A stretch of DNA of 64,000 nucleotides from Arthrobacter_D sp015752045 (GCF_015752045.1 NZ_JADOUS010000005.1:248001-312000), one strand, 5' to 3'; numbered from the stretch's first letter, positions 27,572-37,082 are shown. Translations and numbers: made by a program. The notes: generated by a model from the letters alone, not told the origin.

Positions 27572-29095
27572 GTGCCGAACCTCGCCAACAACCTCGTGGC
27601 CACTGCGACGAGGAGCCCCTCGGCGGTGGCCATCAAGCTCGACGACGTCGAACTCACCTTCGGCGCCCTCGAGGTGCTCAGCCAGAAGGTCGCCACCCTC
27701 CTCGCGGAGCACGGGGTGCAGCGCGGGGACCGCGTCGCCCTCATCATGCCGAATATTCCACAGATGGCATTCGTCTACTACGGGGTCCTCCGGGCCGGCG
27801 CGGTCGTCGTCCCGCTGAACCCCCTCCTCAAGGGACGCGAGGTGGCCTACCACCTCACGAACTCGGGGGCGAAGCTCGTGTTCGCCTGGGAGGGCATCAT
27901 CGCCGAGGCGCAGGCCGGCGCCGAGGCCTCCGGTGCCGAGACGGGCAGCGAGGTCGCCGTGGTGACGGTCGACGGCGGCGCCTTCATGCAGCGTGTCTCC
28001 GCGGCCGAGCCGACCCCGGGCGTCGTCGACCTCGACGGCGAGGACACCGCCGTCGTGCTGTACACCTCCGGGACCACCGGACGGCCCAAGGGTGCCACCC
28101 TCTCCCACACCAACCTCTCCCGCAACACGGAGATCTCCCGCGACCTCATGGGCACGAAGGAGGGCGAGGTCCTCTTCGGGGGCCTGCCGTTCTTCCACAT
28201 CTTCGGACAGACCTGCGCGCTGAACGCCGCGGTGCTGACGGGTGCCACCGTGACCCTGCTCCCCCGCTTCGAGCCGGGCAAGGCGCTCGAGATCATCCAG
28301 CGTGACCGCGTCACGGTCTTCGAGGGTGTCCCCACGATGTACGTCGCAATGCTGCGCCACCCCAGCGTCTCCACCACGGACCTCTCCTCGGTCCGCGTGG
28401 CCGTGTCCGGCGGGTCCGCACTGCCGGTCGAGGTGCTGCACGAGTTCGAGCGCGTGTTCAAGGCCGACCTGCTGGAGGGCTACGGCCTGTCCGAGACCTC
28501 GCCGATCGTGAGCTTCAACCGCGTGGGACAACTCCGCAAGCCCGGCTCCATCGGCACCCCGGTGGACGGCGTCGAGGTACGGATGCTCGACCCGGAGGGC
28601 ACCGAGGTGCCGCAGGGCGAGGTGGGCGAACTCGCCGTGCGCGGCCACTGCGTGATGAAGGGCTACTGGGAGAACGCCGACGCGACCGAGGCCGCCATCC
28701 CTGACGGCTGGTTCCGTACGGGCGATCTCGCGCGCGTGGACGAGGACGGCCTCATCTTCATCGTGGACCGCAAGAAGGACGTGATCCTCCGCGGCGGCTA
28801 CAACGTGTACCCCCGGGAGGTCGAGGAGGTCCTCTACGAGCACCCCGCGGTGGCGGAAGCCGCGGTGATCGGCGTGCCGGACGACCTGCACGGCGAGGAG
28901 ATCGTCGCGGTCATCGGCGTCCGGGCGGAGCACGCACCGGCCGACGACGCCGCCCGCGAGGCCCTCGCGGCGGAGATCACCGCCTTCGCGAAGGAGCGCG
29001 TGGCCGCCTACAAGTATCCGCGCCGCGTGGTGCTGGTCGAGGCGCTGCCCAAGGGTCCCACGGGCAAGATCCTCAAGCGCGAGATCACGGTCTAG
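27572..29095 (+). CDS. Long-chain fatty acid-CoA ligase (FadD-type)
   Basis: 507 residues, ANL superfamily. Activates a carboxylic acid to its AMP ester and then CoA thioester. AMP-binding motif LYTSGTTGRPKGATLSH (about 163-179), FEGVPTMY, GYGLSETSP, WFRTGDLARVDEDG, DRKKDVILRGGYNVYPREVE and the C-terminal PTGKILKREI with its catalytic Lys. Chain length preference cannot be read from sequence. GTG start behind AAAGGAG. Ends with a four-base overlap with the convergent glycerate kinase gene. Confidence 0.92.
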   Translation: MPNLANNLVATATRSPSAVAIKLDDVELTFGALEVLSQKVATLLAEHGVQRGDRVALIMPNIPQMAFVYYGVLRAGAVVVPLNPLLKGREVAYHLTNSGAKLVFAWEGIIAEAQAGAEASGAETGSEVAVVTVDGGAFMQRVSAAEPTPGVVDLDGEDTAVVLYTSGTTGRPKGATLSHTNLSRNTEISRDLMGTKEGEVLFGGLPFFHIFGQTCALNAAVLTGATVTLLPRFEPGKALEIIQRDRVTVFEGVPTMYVAMLRHPSVSTTDLSSVRVAVSGGSALPVEVLHEFERVFKADLLEGYGLSETSPIVSFNRVGQLRKPGSIGTPVDGVEVRMLDPEGTEVPQGEVGELAVRGHCVMKGYWENADATEAAIPDGWFRTGDLARVDEDGLIFIVDRKKDVILRGGYNVYPREVEEVLYEHPAVAEAAVIGVPDDLHGEEIVAVIGVRAEHAPADDAAREALAAEITAFAKERVAAYKYPRRVVLVEALPKGPTGKILKREITV

Positions 29096-30297
29096 CTGTA
29101 CATCCAGCGCGGGCGTGCACCGAAGACGCCGTAGACCTGCGCGGCGGCATCCTCCATCAGGGCCCCGGCCCCCTCGATCAGCTCGTCGAGGGACATCGGT
29201 CCGGTGGCGAGGGAGAATGCCGCCGCCAGTCCGGCGTCCTGCACCTGGGCGGCCGAGAGCTGGACGCGTCCGGCGATCACGACGACGGCGCACGCGGCGG
29301 GCGCGTTCGCCAGGACGGCGTGGACCACTTTCCCGCCCAGCGACTGGGAGTCGAAGGAGCCCTCCCCGGTGAGCACGAGATCCGCTTCGGCGAGCGCACC
29401 GGCGAGTCCGACGGCGTCGGCCACCAGGGCGGAGCCCTGGACGATCTCCGCCCCGAGGAACGGGACGAGCACGGCGGGGAGTCCGCCGGCCGCGCCCGCC
29501 CCCGGCACCTCCAGCATGTCGACGCCGGTGGACCCGGCGACCACCCGCGCCAGCCGGGCGAGCCCGGCCTCGAGGACGACGACGTCGTCCGGCGTCGCAC
29601 CCTTCTGCGGACCGAAGACCGTCGCGGCGCCGCGCGGTCCGCACACGGGGTTGTCGACGTCGACGGCGATGCGCCAGCGGACGTCGCGGGCGCGGGGGTG
29701 GAGGCGCGTCGTGTCGATCGTCGCGAGGGCGCCCAGCGTACCGCCGCCCGGTGCGAGGGGTTCCCCGTCGGCGTCGAGGAAGCGGGCTCCGAGCGCTGAC
29801 AGGAGGCCGGTGCCGCCGTCGGTCGTGGCCGATCCCCCGATGCACAGCAGGATCTCGTCCGCGCCGTCGTCGAGGAGGCGGCCCGCGATCTCGCCGACAC
29901 CGTAGCTGGTGGCGGAGAGGGCGTCGAGGGGACGGTCGGCGACGAGGGGCAGCCCGTTGGCCTCCGCGGCCTCGAGGACCCCCCGGACCGGCGAGCCGGG
30001 CGCGCCGTGCTCTTCGGAGATGCCGTAGCGCGCGGTCCGCGCGCGGCCGGCCGCGTCATGGCAGGTGGTGGTCCGCGCCTCGACGTGCCAGGCCGCGAGG
30101 AGGGCCTCCAGCGTCCCCTCGCCACCGTCCGCGAGGGGGGCCAGGACGACGTCGGGCGCAGGGTGGCCGAGGCGGGCGGCGGCCGCCGTCACCCCCGCGG
30201 CCATGGCGAGGGCAGCCTCCACTGCGGGGAGGCTGCCCTTGAGGGAGTCGGGGGCGAGGACGATCCTGAGCGGGCGCTGCTGCGCGGGCGTGGTCAC
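29092..30297 (-). CDS. Glycerate 2-kinase (GarK/GlxK family)
   Basis: 401 residues. Phosphorylates D-glycerate with ATP, linking glycerate or glyoxylate metabolism to glycolysis. Motifs: LAPDSLKGSLPAVEAALAM (13-31), PLADGGEGTLEALL, CIGGSATTDGGTGLLSALG, VPGAGAAGGLPA, and LTGEGSFDSQSLGGKVV. GTG start with TAGGGT six bases upstream and no Shine-Dalgarno, so probably leaderless. Confidence 0.93.
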   Translation of the reverse strand: MTTPAQQRPLRIVLAPDSLKGSLPAVEAALAMAAGVTAAAARLGHPAPDVVLAPLADGGEGTLEALLAAWHVEARTTTCHDAAGRARTARYGISEEHGAPGSPVRGVLEAAEANGLPLVADRPLDALSATSYGVGEIAGRLLDDGADEILLCIGGSATTDGGTGLLSALGARFLDADGEPLAPGGGTLGALATIDTTRLHPRARDVRWRIAVDVDNPVCGPRGAATVFGPQKGATPDDVVVLEAGLARLARVVAGSTGVDMLEVPGAGAAGGLPAVLVPFLGAEIVQGSALVADAVGLAGALAEADLVLTGEGSFDSQSLGGKVVHAVLANAPAACAVVVIAGRVQLSAAQVQDAGLAAAFSLATGPMSLDELIEGAGALMEDAAAQVYGVFGARPRWMYS

Positions 30298-30303
30298 GCG
30301 TCC

Positions 30304-30309
30304 ACCCTA
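30304..30309 (-). promoter_or_regulatory. -10 hexamer for leaderless glycerate kinase
   Basis: TAGGGT six bases before the GTG at 30297. Confidence 0.45.
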
Positions 30310-30344
30310 GCGGTGCGTCCGGCCCGCTTCGGGGTCCGGCCGGG

Positions 30345-30512
30345 TCAGGCTCCGGTCTCGCCGCCGTTGTGCGCCTCGAAGCCGGGGGCCACCTCTTCCT
30401 CGGTGCCGGGTCCGCCGTAGCCGCCGGCGTCCTGCTCCTCCGGCTTCCCGGCCTGGTCGGCGCCCTGCTCGTCGGGATCGGCCGTGGGGGTGTCGTCGGG
30501 ATTCTCGCTCAT
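30345..30512 (-). CDS. Small acidic disordered protein, paralogue of the one at 21696
   Basis: 55 residues: MSENPDDTPTADPDEQGADQ, then Glu/Gly-rich with GGYGGPG and EEEVAPGFEAH. No hydrophobic core and no Cys. GGAAGG lies before the ATG, and the 70-base leader closely matches that of the gene at 21696-22013 (shared CAGTA-GCTG, AGCGCCC-like and GGCAGCA-CATGAGCGAGAA blocks). The shared start and leader are better evidence for a real gene than its length. Function unknown. Confidence 0.6.
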   Translation of the reverse strand: MSENPDDTPTADPDEQGADQAGKPEEQDAGGYGGPGTEEEVAPGFEAHNGGETGA

Positions 30513-30670
30513 GGTGCTGCCTTCCGTGATGCGTCTGCTCCCTGGTCGGGCGCTGATACTCAGCTTACTGATGATCGGTCCGCGGGCAACCCGGCCCCCC
30601 ACCAGCGGAACTCCCGCGTAACCCGCGCTGCGCTGGTGTAATCGGGCGCGTTCTTTGACATGCTGGGGCC

Positions 30671-32302
30671 ATGGCTAACCGAGCGGGCACAGTGGCCCTC
30701 CCCAGCGACCTCGTCGACGTGACCAGACTGCTCGACGCGTACTTCGACGTCGAACCCGATCTCTCCGATCCCGCCCAGCGCGTGGCCTTCGGGACGTCGG
30801 GTCACCGCGGCTCGTCCCTGAAGTCCTCCTTCAACGAGGTGCACATCGCCGCGATCACCCAGGCGATCGTCGAGTACCGCGCGGGACAGGGCATCACCGG
30901 GCCCCTGTTCGTGGGCAAGGACACCCACGCACTCTCCGAACCGGCGCAGAACACCGCGCTGGAGGTCCTCGCGGCCAACCGGGTGACCGTCCTGGTCGAC
31001 GCCCGCGGTGCCTACACCCCCACCCCCGCCGTGTCCCACGCGATCCTCACCCACAACGCGACGCGCACCGAGCAGGCCGACGGCATCGTCATCACGCCCT
31101 CGCACAACCCTCCGGGCGACGGCGGCTTCAAGTACAACCCCCCGCACGGCGGCCCCGCCGACTCGGATGCCACGAACTGGATCGCCGACCGCGCCAACGC
31201 CCTGCTCGAGGGCGGGCTGCGCGAGGTGAAGCGCATGCCGATCACCCAGGCCCGGACGGCGGACGGGATCGGCAGCTACGACTTCCTGCAGCACTACGTG
31301 GACGACCTGCCCTCCGTGCTCGACCTCGACGCCATCCGCACCGCGGGCGTGCACATCGGCGCGGACCCCATGGGCGGCGCCGCCGTGGACTACTGGGGTG
31401 CGATCGGGGAACGCCACAACCTGAACCTGACCGTCGTGAACCCGACCGTGGATCCGCAGTGGGCGTTCATGACGCTGGACTGGGACGAGAAGATCCGGAT
31501 GGACTGCTCCTCCCCGTTCGCCATGGCCTCCCTGATCACGCGGGCCACGGAGTTCGACATCGCCACGGGCAACGACGCCGACGCCGACCGGCACGGGATC
31601 GTCACGCCCGACGGCGGCCTCATGAACCCGAACCACTACCTCGCCGTCGCCATCCAGTACCTGTACGCGAACCGGCCCCACTGGCGCCCGGACGCGGTGA
31701 TCGGCAAGACCCTCGTCTCGTCGTCGATCATCGACCGCGTCGCCGCGGACCTCGGTCGCGTGCTGCAGGAGGTCCCGGTGGGCTTCAAGTGGTTCGTGCC
31801 CGGCCTGCTGAGCGGCGAACTGGCCTTCGGCGGGGAGGAGTCCGCCGGCGCGTCCTTCCTGCGCCTCGACGGGAAGCCGTGGAGCACCGACAAGGACGGC
31901 ATCCTCCTGGCGCTGCTCGCCTCGGAGATCACCGCCGTGACCGGCAGGACGCCCTCCCAGCACTACGCCGGACTGACCGACCGCTTCGGCGCACCGGTCT
32001 ACGCGCGGATCGACGCCGCGGCCACGCGTGAGCAGAAGGCCGCGCTCGGCAGGCTCTCGCCGTCGGACGTCACCGCGACGACCCTCGCGGGTGAGGAGAT
32101 CACCGCCCGCCTGACCGAGGCCCCCGGCAACGGCGCCCCCGTGGGCGGCCTGAAGGTCACGACCGAGAACGCATGGTTCGCGGCACGGCCGTCGGGTACC
32201 GAGGACGTCTACAAGATCTACGCCGAGTCCTTCAAGGGCGAGGAGCACCTGAAGCAGGTGCAGGCCGAGGCGAAGGCCCTGGTGGACGGCGTCATCAGCT
32301 GA
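30671..32302 (+). CDS. pgm: Phosphoglucomutase (alpha-D-glucose phosphate-specific)
   Basis: 543 residues, four-domain alpha-D-phosphohexomutase. Interconverts glucose 1- and 6-phosphate, feeding glycogen, trehalose and cell-wall sugars. Active-site phosphoserine Ser144 in TPSHNPPGDGG, metal loop GNDADADRHG, sugar-binding GGEESAGASFLR, and phosphate loop ARPSGTEDVYKIYAES. No Shine-Dalgarno; CATGCT sits six bases before the ATG, so it may be leaderless. Confidence 0.96.
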   Translation: MANRAGTVALPSDLVDVTRLLDAYFDVEPDLSDPAQRVAFGTSGHRGSSLKSSFNEVHIAAITQAIVEYRAGQGITGPLFVGKDTHALSEPAQNTALEVLAANRVTVLVDARGAYTPTPAVSHAILTHNATRTEQADGIVITPSHNPPGDGGFKYNPPHGGPADSDATNWIADRANALLEGGLREVKRMPITQARTADGIGSYDFLQHYVDDLPSVLDLDAIRTAGVHIGADPMGGAAVDYWGAIGERHNLNLTVVNPTVDPQWAFMTLDWDEKIRMDCSSPFAMASLITRATEFDIATGNDADADRHGIVTPDGGLMNPNHYLAVAIQYLYANRPHWRPDAVIGKTLVSSSIIDRVAADLGRVLQEVPVGFKWFVPGLLSGELAFGGEESAGASFLRLDGKPWSTDKDGILLALLASEITAVTGRTPSQHYAGLTDRFGAPVYARIDAAATREQKAALGRLSPSDVTATTLAGEEITARLTEAPGNGAPVGGLKVTTENAWFAARPSGTEDVYKIYAESFKGEEHLKQVQAEAKALVDGVIS

Positions 32303-32320
32303 CCCGGTCCGCCCGGACGC

Positions 32321-33727
32321 CTACAGGAGCTTGCTCAGCAGTTTCCGCTTGATCGGCCCGAAGGGCGGGTAGGCGAGCCGCAGCGTGTCCGGCCCCGTGG
32401 GCTTGGAGAACACCGGCTGCAGGTGGCTGAACGTCCGGAAGGACTGCCGCCCGTGGTAGCTGCCCGTCCCGCTCGCGCCGACGCCGCCGAAGGGCAGGCC
32501 GGGGACCGCGAGCTGGATGGTGCACACGTTGTGGGCTATCCCGCCGGCCTGGACGCGCTCCGTGAACGCGGCCAGGTGCTCCGCGCGGTCGCTGAACAGG
32601 TAGGCGGCGAGCGGGTGGGGGCGGGCACCGATGAAGCGGATGGCGGCATCCAGGTCCTCGACCTCGAGGATCGGCAGCAGCGGCCCGAAGATCTCCTCCT
32701 GCATGAGTGCGGACGAAGGGTCGACGGCCCGCAGGATGGTCGGCTCGATGTACCGCTCCGCGCGCTCGTGCCGTCCACCCGAGACGACGGTGCCGTCCCC
32801 GAGCAGGCCCACGAGGCGGTCGAAGTGGTGCTCGTTGATGATGCGCCCGTAGTCGCCGGAGGTCCTGGGGTCGCTGCCGTAGAAGTCCCGGACGGCGTCC
32901 GCCAGGGCTGCCGCGAGCACCGGCGCGGCGGCCGGCGTCGTCAGGATGTAGTCGGGCGCCACACACGTCTGCGCCGCGTTCATGAACTTGCCGAGCGCGA
33001 TCCGGCGGGCCGCGGCGCGGAGGTCCCCGCCCATGACGACGGCCGGCGACTTCCCGCCCAGCTCCAGCGTCACCGGGGTCAGATGTTCGGCCGCCGCCTT
33101 CATGACGATCTTCCCGACGCGTTCACCCCCCGTGTAGAAGACGTGGTCGAACGGCTGCCCGAGCAGCGCCGTGCTGGCCTCGACGCCGCCCTCGACGACC
33201 GACACCGCCTCCGGGTCCAGGTACTCCGGCACGAGCCGGGCGAGCGTGCGGGACGTCGCGACGGCGAGCTCGCTGGGCTTAAGGACGGCGGTGTTGCCCG
33301 CGGCGAGCGCCCCGACGAGCGGTGCCAGGACCAGCTGCAGCGGGTAGTTCCACGGTCCGATGATCAGGACGACGCCGAGCGGGCGCGCCTGGGTCCACGC
33401 CCGCGCGGGGAGCAACCCGGCGGGCACGCCGATCTTCTCGGGCGCCATCCACCGGTCGAGGTGCTTCAGAGCGTAGTCGAGCTCGGCGCGCACGACGGCG
33501 ATCTCGGAGAGGAACGCCTCCGTGCGGCTCTTGCCGAGATCCTCCTCCAGCGCCGCGGTGAGCTCGTCGGACCGGTCGGCGAGCAGGCGGCGCAGCGCGC
33601 GCAGCTGTCCGCGCCGCCAGGCCGCGGGGCGGGTGGCGCCCGTGTCGAAGTACCGTCGCCGGTCCGCCAGCAGGTCCGCGGCATCCCGCGATTGATTGTC
33701 GGTGTCGGTGTCGCTGTCGGTGCTCAT
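32321..33727 (-). CDS. Aldehyde dehydrogenase (ALDH3-like)
   Basis: 468 residues, shorter than classical ALDH and similar to the class 3 / coniferyl aldehyde-type enzymes. Oxidises an aldehyde with NAD(P). Catalytic Glu222 (LELGGKSP) and Cys255 (NAAQTCVAPDY); cofactor region IGPWNYPLQL (123-132) and FYTGGERVGK. Ends with a basic tail (IKRKLLSKLL), which in ALDH3 relatives can mediate membrane contact. The ATG overlaps the SDR stop (ATGA), so the two are co-translated. Confidence 0.93.
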   Translation of the reverse strand: MSTDSDTDTDNQSRDAADLLADRRRYFDTGATRPAAWRRGQLRALRRLLADRSDELTAALEEDLGKSRTEAFLSEIAVVRAELDYALKHLDRWMAPEKIGVPAGLLPARAWTQARPLGVVLIIGPWNYPLQLVLAPLVGALAAGNTAVLKPSELAVATSRTLARLVPEYLDPEAVSVVEGGVEASTALLGQPFDHVFYTGGERVGKIVMKAAAEHLTPVTLELGGKSPAVVMGGDLRAAARRIALGKFMNAAQTCVAPDYILTTPAAAPVLAAALADAVRDFYGSDPRTSGDYGRIINEHHFDRLVGLLGDGTVVSGGRHERAERYIEPTILRAVDPSSALMQEEIFGPLLPILEVEDLDAAIRFIGARPHPLAAYLFSDRAEHLAAFTERVQAGGIAHNVCTIQLAVPGLPFGGVGASGTGSYHGRQSFRTFSHLQPVFSKPTGPDTLRLAYPPFGPIKRKLLSKLL

Positions 33728-34578
33728 CGGGCGTCCTTCTGATCGGTGGGGGCGCCGCTCGGGCGCCCGGTGAAACGGTCCATGGAGCTGTACACCCTGA
33801 AGACCCGCCCGGCGACGACGTCCCAGACCGGCTGCGGCAGGAGGTTGCGGAGGGTGCTGCCGAGCTGCACCGTCCAGGGCAGCTGCACACGGGCGCGGCC
33901 CGCCAGCATGCCGCGCCATGCCTTGTCGATGACGTCCTCCGGCTCCATCAGGGGTGTCAGGAGCGGTCCGCGGGCGCCCTCGAACATGCCGGTCCTGATA
34001 TAGCTCGGGATGAGCGTGGTGACGCCGATCGGGTGGCCGGTGGACGCCAGTTCGAGGCGCAGCGAGTCGCTCCAGCCGATGACGGCCCACTTCGAGGCCG
34101 CGTAGACGCTCATGCGGGGCACGGCCAGCGTGCCGGACGCGGAGGCCACATTGAGGATCCGCGCGGGCGTGCCGCGCTCCATCATCGCGGGCAGGAACGC
34201 GCGCGTGACGTGCATGGGTCCGCCCGTGTTGATGCGCAGCGTGAGGTCGATGTCCGCGTGGTGGTCGTGCTCCCAGAAGTACTTCCCGCGCACGATCCCG
34301 GCGTTGTTCACCAGCACGTCCGGTACGCCGACCTCGTCGAGGACGGCGCCCGCGGCCGCCTGGATGGACTCCACGGACGCCACGTCGACCACGTAGCTGT
34401 GCACGGAGGCAGCGCTCGAGGCGAGGCCCGCGACCACGTCCTCGAGGGCGCGTCCGTCCACGTCCCACAGCACGACGGCGGCCGCGCCCTCCCTCGCCGC
34501 GCGTTCGGCGTACAACCTGCCCATGCCCATGCCGGCGCCCGTGACGAGGACGATGCGCCCCTGAACCGTGAATCCCAT
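33724..34578 (-). CDS. Short-chain dehydrogenase/reductase
   Basis: 284 residues. NAD(P)-binding TGAGMGMG (13-20), DVASVES, NNAGIVRGKYF (91-101), Ser in NVASASGT and YAASK (Tyr159, Lys163): a complete SDR triad. The C-terminal 80 residues (VQLPWTVQLGSTLRNLLPQP) resemble actinobacterial SDRs paired with lipid or aldehyde metabolism. With the aldehyde dehydrogenase it may oxidise an alcohol to an acid in two steps (inference). The start is set by GGAGGAAGAGG and family length; a longer open frame upstream is ignored. Confidence 0.9.
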   Translation of the reverse strand: MGFTVQGRIVLVTGAGMGMGRLYAERAAREGAAAVVLWDVDGRALEDVVAGLASSAASVHSYVVDVASVESIQAAAGAVLDEVGVPDVLVNNAGIVRGKYFWEHDHHADIDLTLRINTGGPMHVTRAFLPAMMERGTPARILNVASASGTLAVPRMSVYAASKWAVIGWSDSLRLELASTGHPIGVTTLIPSYIRTGMFEGARGPLLTPLMEPEDVIDKAWRGMLAGRARVQLPWTVQLGSTLRNLLPQPVWDVVAGRVFRVYSSMDRFTGRPSGAPTDQKDAR

Positions 34579-34676
34579 GTGTGACCTCTTCCTCCGTGAC
34601 AAGCAACGTAACATCCCGGCCACACGCTCCCGGTAGGCTTTCCCGGAACCCCCCACCACCTTTGGAAGGCATACCC

Positions 34677-36005
34677 ATGAGTGCACGAGGCATCGGCTGG
34701 ACCCTCCACGGTGACGGCAAGAACGTCCGCCCGGGCGGTTTCGTGGCTCCGGAGGAACGCCTGACCTGGCCCAGGACCATCGGCATCGGCGCCCAGCACG
34801 TCGTCGCGATGTTCGGCGCGACCTTCCTCGTCCCGCTCATCACCGGATTCCCGCCGTCGACCACGCTGCTCTTCTCAGGGATCGGGACCATCCTGTTCCT
34901 GGTGATCACGGCCGGACGGGTGCCGAGCTACCTCGGGTCGAGCTTCGCGTTCATCGCCCCGATCGCGGCGGCGCAGTCCCAGCACGGGGCGCCCGGCGCG
35001 CTCGGCGGCATCATCATGGCCGGCGCGGCCCTCGCGCTCATCGGCCTGATCGTCCACACGGCGGGCACCCGGTGGATCCAGGTGGCCATGCCGCCCATCG
35101 TCACGGGTGCCATCGTGGCGCTGATCGGGCTCAACCTCGCGCCGACCGCGAAGGCCAGCTTCGAGCAGGCGCCCCTGACCGCGCTGGTCACGGTGATCTC
35201 GATCCTGCTCGTCACGGTGCTGTTCAAGGGCATCCTCGGACGCCTGTCGATCCTCGTCGGCGTGCTCGCCGGGTACGCCGTCGCGATGGTCCGCGGCGAG
35301 GTGGACTTCGCCGCGATCAGCAGTGCCGCGTGGATCGGCCTCCCGGACTTCGCCGCGCCGGAGTTCCACCTCTCCGTCGTCGGGCTGTTCATCCCCGTGG
35401 TCCTCGTGCTCGTCGCCGAGAACATCGGCCACGTGAAGTCGGTGGCCGCGATGACCGGCCGGGACCTCGACCCGTACACGGGGCGGGCACTCATGGCGGA
35501 CGGCCTCGCGACCATGATCGCCGGCTCCGGCGGCGGGTCGGGAACCACCACCTACGCCGAGAACATCGGCGTGATGGCGGCGTCCCGCGTCTACTCGACG
35601 GCCGCGTACTGGGTGGCCGGCATCGTCGCGATCCTCCTGAGCCTCTTCCCGAAGTTCGGCGCCCTCATCGCGACCGTCCCCGCCGGCGTGCTCGGCGGCG
35701 CGGGCGTGGTGCTCTACGGCATGATCGGGATCCTCGGCGTCCGCATCTGGGTCCAGAACCAGGTCAACTTCTCCAACCCCATCAACCTGTCGACGGCGGG
35801 CGTGGCCCTGGTCATCGGCATCGCGGACTTCACCTGGGTGATCGGTGACCTGACCTTCGCGGGGATCGCCCTCGGCACGGCCGCCGCGCTCATCATCTTC
35901 CACGGCATGACGGCGATCGCGCGGGTGCGGGGGAGCGAGCACGTCGCGGGGCCCGAGGAGCTCGAATCGAGCGACCACGGCACCCGGCCCTCGAAGCTGG
36001 GCTGA
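34677..36005 (+). CDS. Nucleobase permease, NCS2 uracil/xanthine family
   Basis: 442 residues, about 14 membrane helices. Imports a nucleobase with protons. Starts with the UraA-like soluble part RGIGWTLHGDGKNVRPGGFV and IGIGAQHVVAMFGATFLVP; substrate-site loop VLVAENIGHVKSV and SGTTTYAENIGVMAASRV, the uracil-subfamily signature (xanthine carriers carry a different motif). GGAAGG lies about ten bases before the ATG. Divergent from the SDR gene. Confidence 0.93.
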   Translation: MSARGIGWTLHGDGKNVRPGGFVAPEERLTWPRTIGIGAQHVVAMFGATFLVPLITGFPPSTTLLFSGIGTILFLVITAGRVPSYLGSSFAFIAPIAAAQSQHGAPGALGGIIMAGAALALIGLIVHTAGTRWIQVAMPPIVTGAIVALIGLNLAPTAKASFEQAPLTALVTVISILLVTVLFKGILGRLSILVGVLAGYAVAMVRGEVDFAAISSAAWIGLPDFAAPEFHLSVVGLFIPVVLVLVAENIGHVKSVAAMTGRDLDPYTGRALMADGLATMIAGSGGGSGTTTYAENIGVMAASRVYSTAAYWVAGIVAILLSLFPKFGALIATVPAGVLGGAGVVLYGMIGILGVRIWVQNQVNFSNPINLSTAGVALVIGIADFTWVIGDLTFAGIALGTAAALIIFHGMTAIARVRGSEHVAGPEELESSDHGTRPSKLG

Positions 36006-36033
36006 CCCCGTGCCCGGTGCGAAGATGGGGTCC

Positions 36034-36069
36034 ATGCGTCCTCCCTCCACCGCGTCCGGCACCCGATGA
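36034..36069 (+). CDS. Possible 11-residue leader peptide before the phosphotransferase gene
   Basis: ATG at 36034 encodes MRPPSTASGTR and stops with TGA inside the ATGA that also starts the next gene. The phosphotransferase ATG has no Shine-Dalgarno, so reading of this tiny frame followed by restart would supply translation. Could be chance; the overlap is the only evidence. Confidence 0.3.
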   Translation: MRPPSTASGTR

Positions 36070-37067
36070 ACAATCCGCGCGAGGTGTGGGCGTCCCCCGG
36101 GTGGCGGCAGCAGGCCGAGCAGTGGATCGACCTGGTGCTGGAATCGTTCGGGGTGGCCCGGACGGGTCCGACCGACCAGCCGCGCCTGCGCTTCTGGTCG
36201 ACGCAGCTCACCGTCCCCACGGACCACGGCACGCTCTGGTTCAAGGAGAACAACCTGGGTCAGCTCGCCGAGGCCTCGATCCTGTCCCTGCTCGGCGAAC
36301 TGGCGCCGGACCATGTCATGGCCCCGCTCGCGATCGAACCCTCCCGCGGGTGGATGCTGACTGCGGACCACGGCGCCACGCTCGACAGCCTCGGGTCCGA
36401 CGACGCCGCGGCGTGGGTCCGCGTCACCACCGACTTCGCGGACCTGCAGCGGATCGCCGCCCCGCACGGCGAGCGGCTCTCGCAGGCCGGGCTCGTCACC
36501 ATGAATCCCGAGGTGGCGGCGAACTTCGTCGAGAACCAGCTGCTCCTGCACACGGGGCTGCCGGACGGGCACCCGCTGTCCCTGTCCGCGGAGGAGGCCG
36601 ACGACGTCGTGCGCCGTCTGCAGTCCGTCCACCATGCCGTCGACGCACTGCGGGCCGTCCCGGTGCCGCTGTCCCTCGACCACAACGACCTGCATGCGCG
36701 GAACTGCTTCCTGCCCGGCACGAACGCCGAGCCGCTGCGGTTCTTCGACTTCGCCGACGCGTACTGGGCGCATCCGTTCAGCGCCCTGCTCGTGCCCATC
36801 ACGCAGATGCGGCAACAGTGGAACACGACGGCGGAGGATCCGCGGATCCGGTCCGTCGTCACGGCCTACCTCGAACGCTGGACGGACCATGCGCCGCTGC
36901 CGGAACTGCGGGCCGCCGTCGAGCCCGCCCTGACGCTGGCCGGCGTCCACCGGTACGGGTCGTGGCTGCGCCTGCTGGTCTACGCGGACGACGACTCGAT
37001 GCGCGCGTACGCCCCCGCGGCGCTGCACTACCTGAAGACGCTGACGGACCCGGTCCTCACGGCGTAG
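36066..37067 (+). CDS. Aminoglycoside phosphotransferase-family kinase
   Basis: 333 residues, protein-kinase-like fold of the APH/choline kinase group. Lys60 (LWFKEN) would bind ATP phosphates; catalytic loop LDHNDLHARNCF (204-215; Asp208, Asn213) and metal Asp in FFDFADAYWAHPF. The small-molecule substrate is unknown; it need not be an antibiotic. No ribosome site; see the upstream 11-codon frame. Ends 15 bases before the convergent GDPD gene. Confidence 0.85.
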   Translation: MNNPREVWASPGWRQQAEQWIDLVLESFGVARTGPTDQPRLRFWSTQLTVPTDHGTLWFKENNLGQLAEASILSLLGELAPDHVMAPLAIEPSRGWMLTADHGATLDSLGSDDAAAWVRVTTDFADLQRIAAPHGERLSQAGLVTMNPEVAANFVENQLLLHTGLPDGHPLSLSAEEADDVVRRLQSVHHAVDALRAVPVPLSLDHNDLHARNCFLPGTNAEPLRFFDFADAYWAHPFSALLVPITQMRQQWNTTAEDPRIRSVVTAYLERWTDHAPLPELRAAVEPALTLAGVHRYGSWLRLLVYADDDSMRAYAPAALHYLKTLTDPVLTA

Positions 37068-37082
37068 CCCGCGCCTGCCCGC

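Noticed and set aside
32321..34909. An 862-codon open frame that would fuse the aldehyde dehydrogenase to an upstream sequence.
   Set aside because: The upstream part is a shadow of the SDR gene; the ATGA junction and family length fix the start at 33727.
36066..37067. Aminoglycoside resistance gene.
   Set aside because: The fold is shared with many small-molecule kinases; nothing shows an antibiotic substrate.
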